A stretch of DNA of 5,824 nucleotides from NCBI GenBank assembly GCA_945952355.1, contig CAMFIW010000213.1:1-5824 (forward strand). The letters are read 5' to 3'. Origin of the DNA: an uncultured Phenylobacterium sp. (GTDB lineage Bacteria > Pseudomonadota > Alphaproteobacteria > Caulobacterales > Caulobacteraceae). The translations under genes were made by a program, and so were the position numbers. Below are positions 5,540-5,824 of the stretch, piece by piece (within the stretch, counting starts at the first letter, position 1; each line of letters opens with the position of its first letter). The notes beneath the pieces were generated by a model that was not told the origin of the DNA, did no database searches, and saw nothing but the letters and a program-made list of their open reading frames with translations.

Positions 5540-5824
5540 TTGCCATTCCTATTCCCCTTCGAGTTCGTTTTGTTCGGCGCCACGCTAATCGGCGTTGCCC
5601 TCGTTCACCGCCATGCCCTCGCCATCGCGCTGACTGGCTTGCTTGCGACCACATTCTACAAGCTCCTGGTGACCGGGTTTTCCGAAGGAGCGGGTTTCGG
5701 GGGGCTTGTCGCCCATGCCGAGCATGAGTGGGTGACGCTGGCCAATCTGATGCTTCTGCTGGTCGGATTTGCGGTCCTTGCGCACCACTTTGAGGTCAGC
5801 AACCTGCCCCACGCGATCCCGCGC
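5540..5824 (+). CDS. Membrane transporter of the citrate/arsenite/NhaD-like superfamily, N-terminal part (runs off the right edge)
   Basis: The frame gives 95 codons and is open at the edge. It starts with hydrophobic sequence FEFVLFGATLIGVALVHRHA (residues 7-26), followed by membrane segments at about 27-46 and 65-82. Residues 58-68 (AHAEHEWVTLA) and the LAHHFEVSNLPHAIPR segment at 80-95 resemble the N-terminal region of ion-transporter (IT) superfamily proteins annotated as citrate transporters, in which a 'P..LPDDW' segment normally follows. The substrate could be a carboxylate, arsenite or Na+/H+ and cannot be decided from this part. It acts in the inner membrane. The gene begins 47 bases after the truncated AbiEi-like gene, in the same direction, so the two may share a transcript. 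The TTG start is unusual but forced by the upstream stop. The family call rests on general resemblance. Confidence 0.7.
   Translation, partial: MPFLFPFEFVLFGATLIGVALVHRHALAIALTGLLATTFYKLLVTGFSEGAGFGGLVAHAEHEWVTLANLMLLLVGFAVLAHHFEVSNLPHAIPR

Noticed and set aside
5470..5727. 85-codon plus-strand frame bridging the antitoxin and transporter genes
   Set aside because: It is out of frame with both. The 5540 frame has clear membrane segments and transporter-like sequence, and this one is its shadow.
1..5824. CRISPR array, complete insertion sequence or prophage genes
   Set aside because: No regularly spaced repeats, no transposase or integrase domain, no terminal inverted repeats with target duplication, and no phage structural genes were seen.

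Overview
The window is high-GC DNA with GC-rich third codon positions. Its phosphoenolpyruvate carboxylase is of a kind familiar from Alphaproteobacteria, and overall it looks like chromosomal DNA of a Caulobacter/Phenylobacterium-type alphaproteobacterium. This placement comes from protein style and codon use only; no rRNA or other taxonomic marker is present.

Layout. Positions 1-564 (minus) hold the N-terminal 188 codons of a P-loop AAA ATPase that runs off the left edge. A 246-base divergent region (565-810) carries a perfect 14-bp palindrome and repeated TCACGA words. It separates that gene from a plus-strand gene (811-1230) for a 139-residue four-helix membrane protein of unknown role. 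Positions 1231-1754 are poorly explained, with only a doubtful minus-strand frame that could be a gene remnant. Positions 1755-4451 (minus) are a complete, intact ppc gene (898 aa) with all catalytic and allosteric landmarks. Positions 4468-5291 form a gene-poor stretch of about 820 bases. It is GC-rich and featureless up to about 4840, then AT-richer, with a frameshifted small minus-strand ORF (4841-5076), a 28-nt near-palindrome (5158-5185) and further inverted repeats. Next come a short plus-strand gene for only the N-terminal winged-helix domain of an AbiEi-type antitoxin (5292-5492) and, 47 bases later, the first 95 codons of a membrane transporter of the citrate/arsenite/Na+-H+ antiporter superfamily (5540 to the right edge).

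How the parts relate. Ppc is the metabolic core gene: it replenishes oxaloacetate and appears to be transcribed alone. The 4840-5500 stretch looks like a scar. A small ORF is out of frame, an antitoxin lacks its C-terminal domain and its toxin partner, and composition shifts locally, all next to an intact-looking transporter start. No complete new defence or mobile system is visible. The most interesting leads are the truncated AbiEi gene with its structured leader, and the unidentified frameshifted small protein ending in IIEWE.
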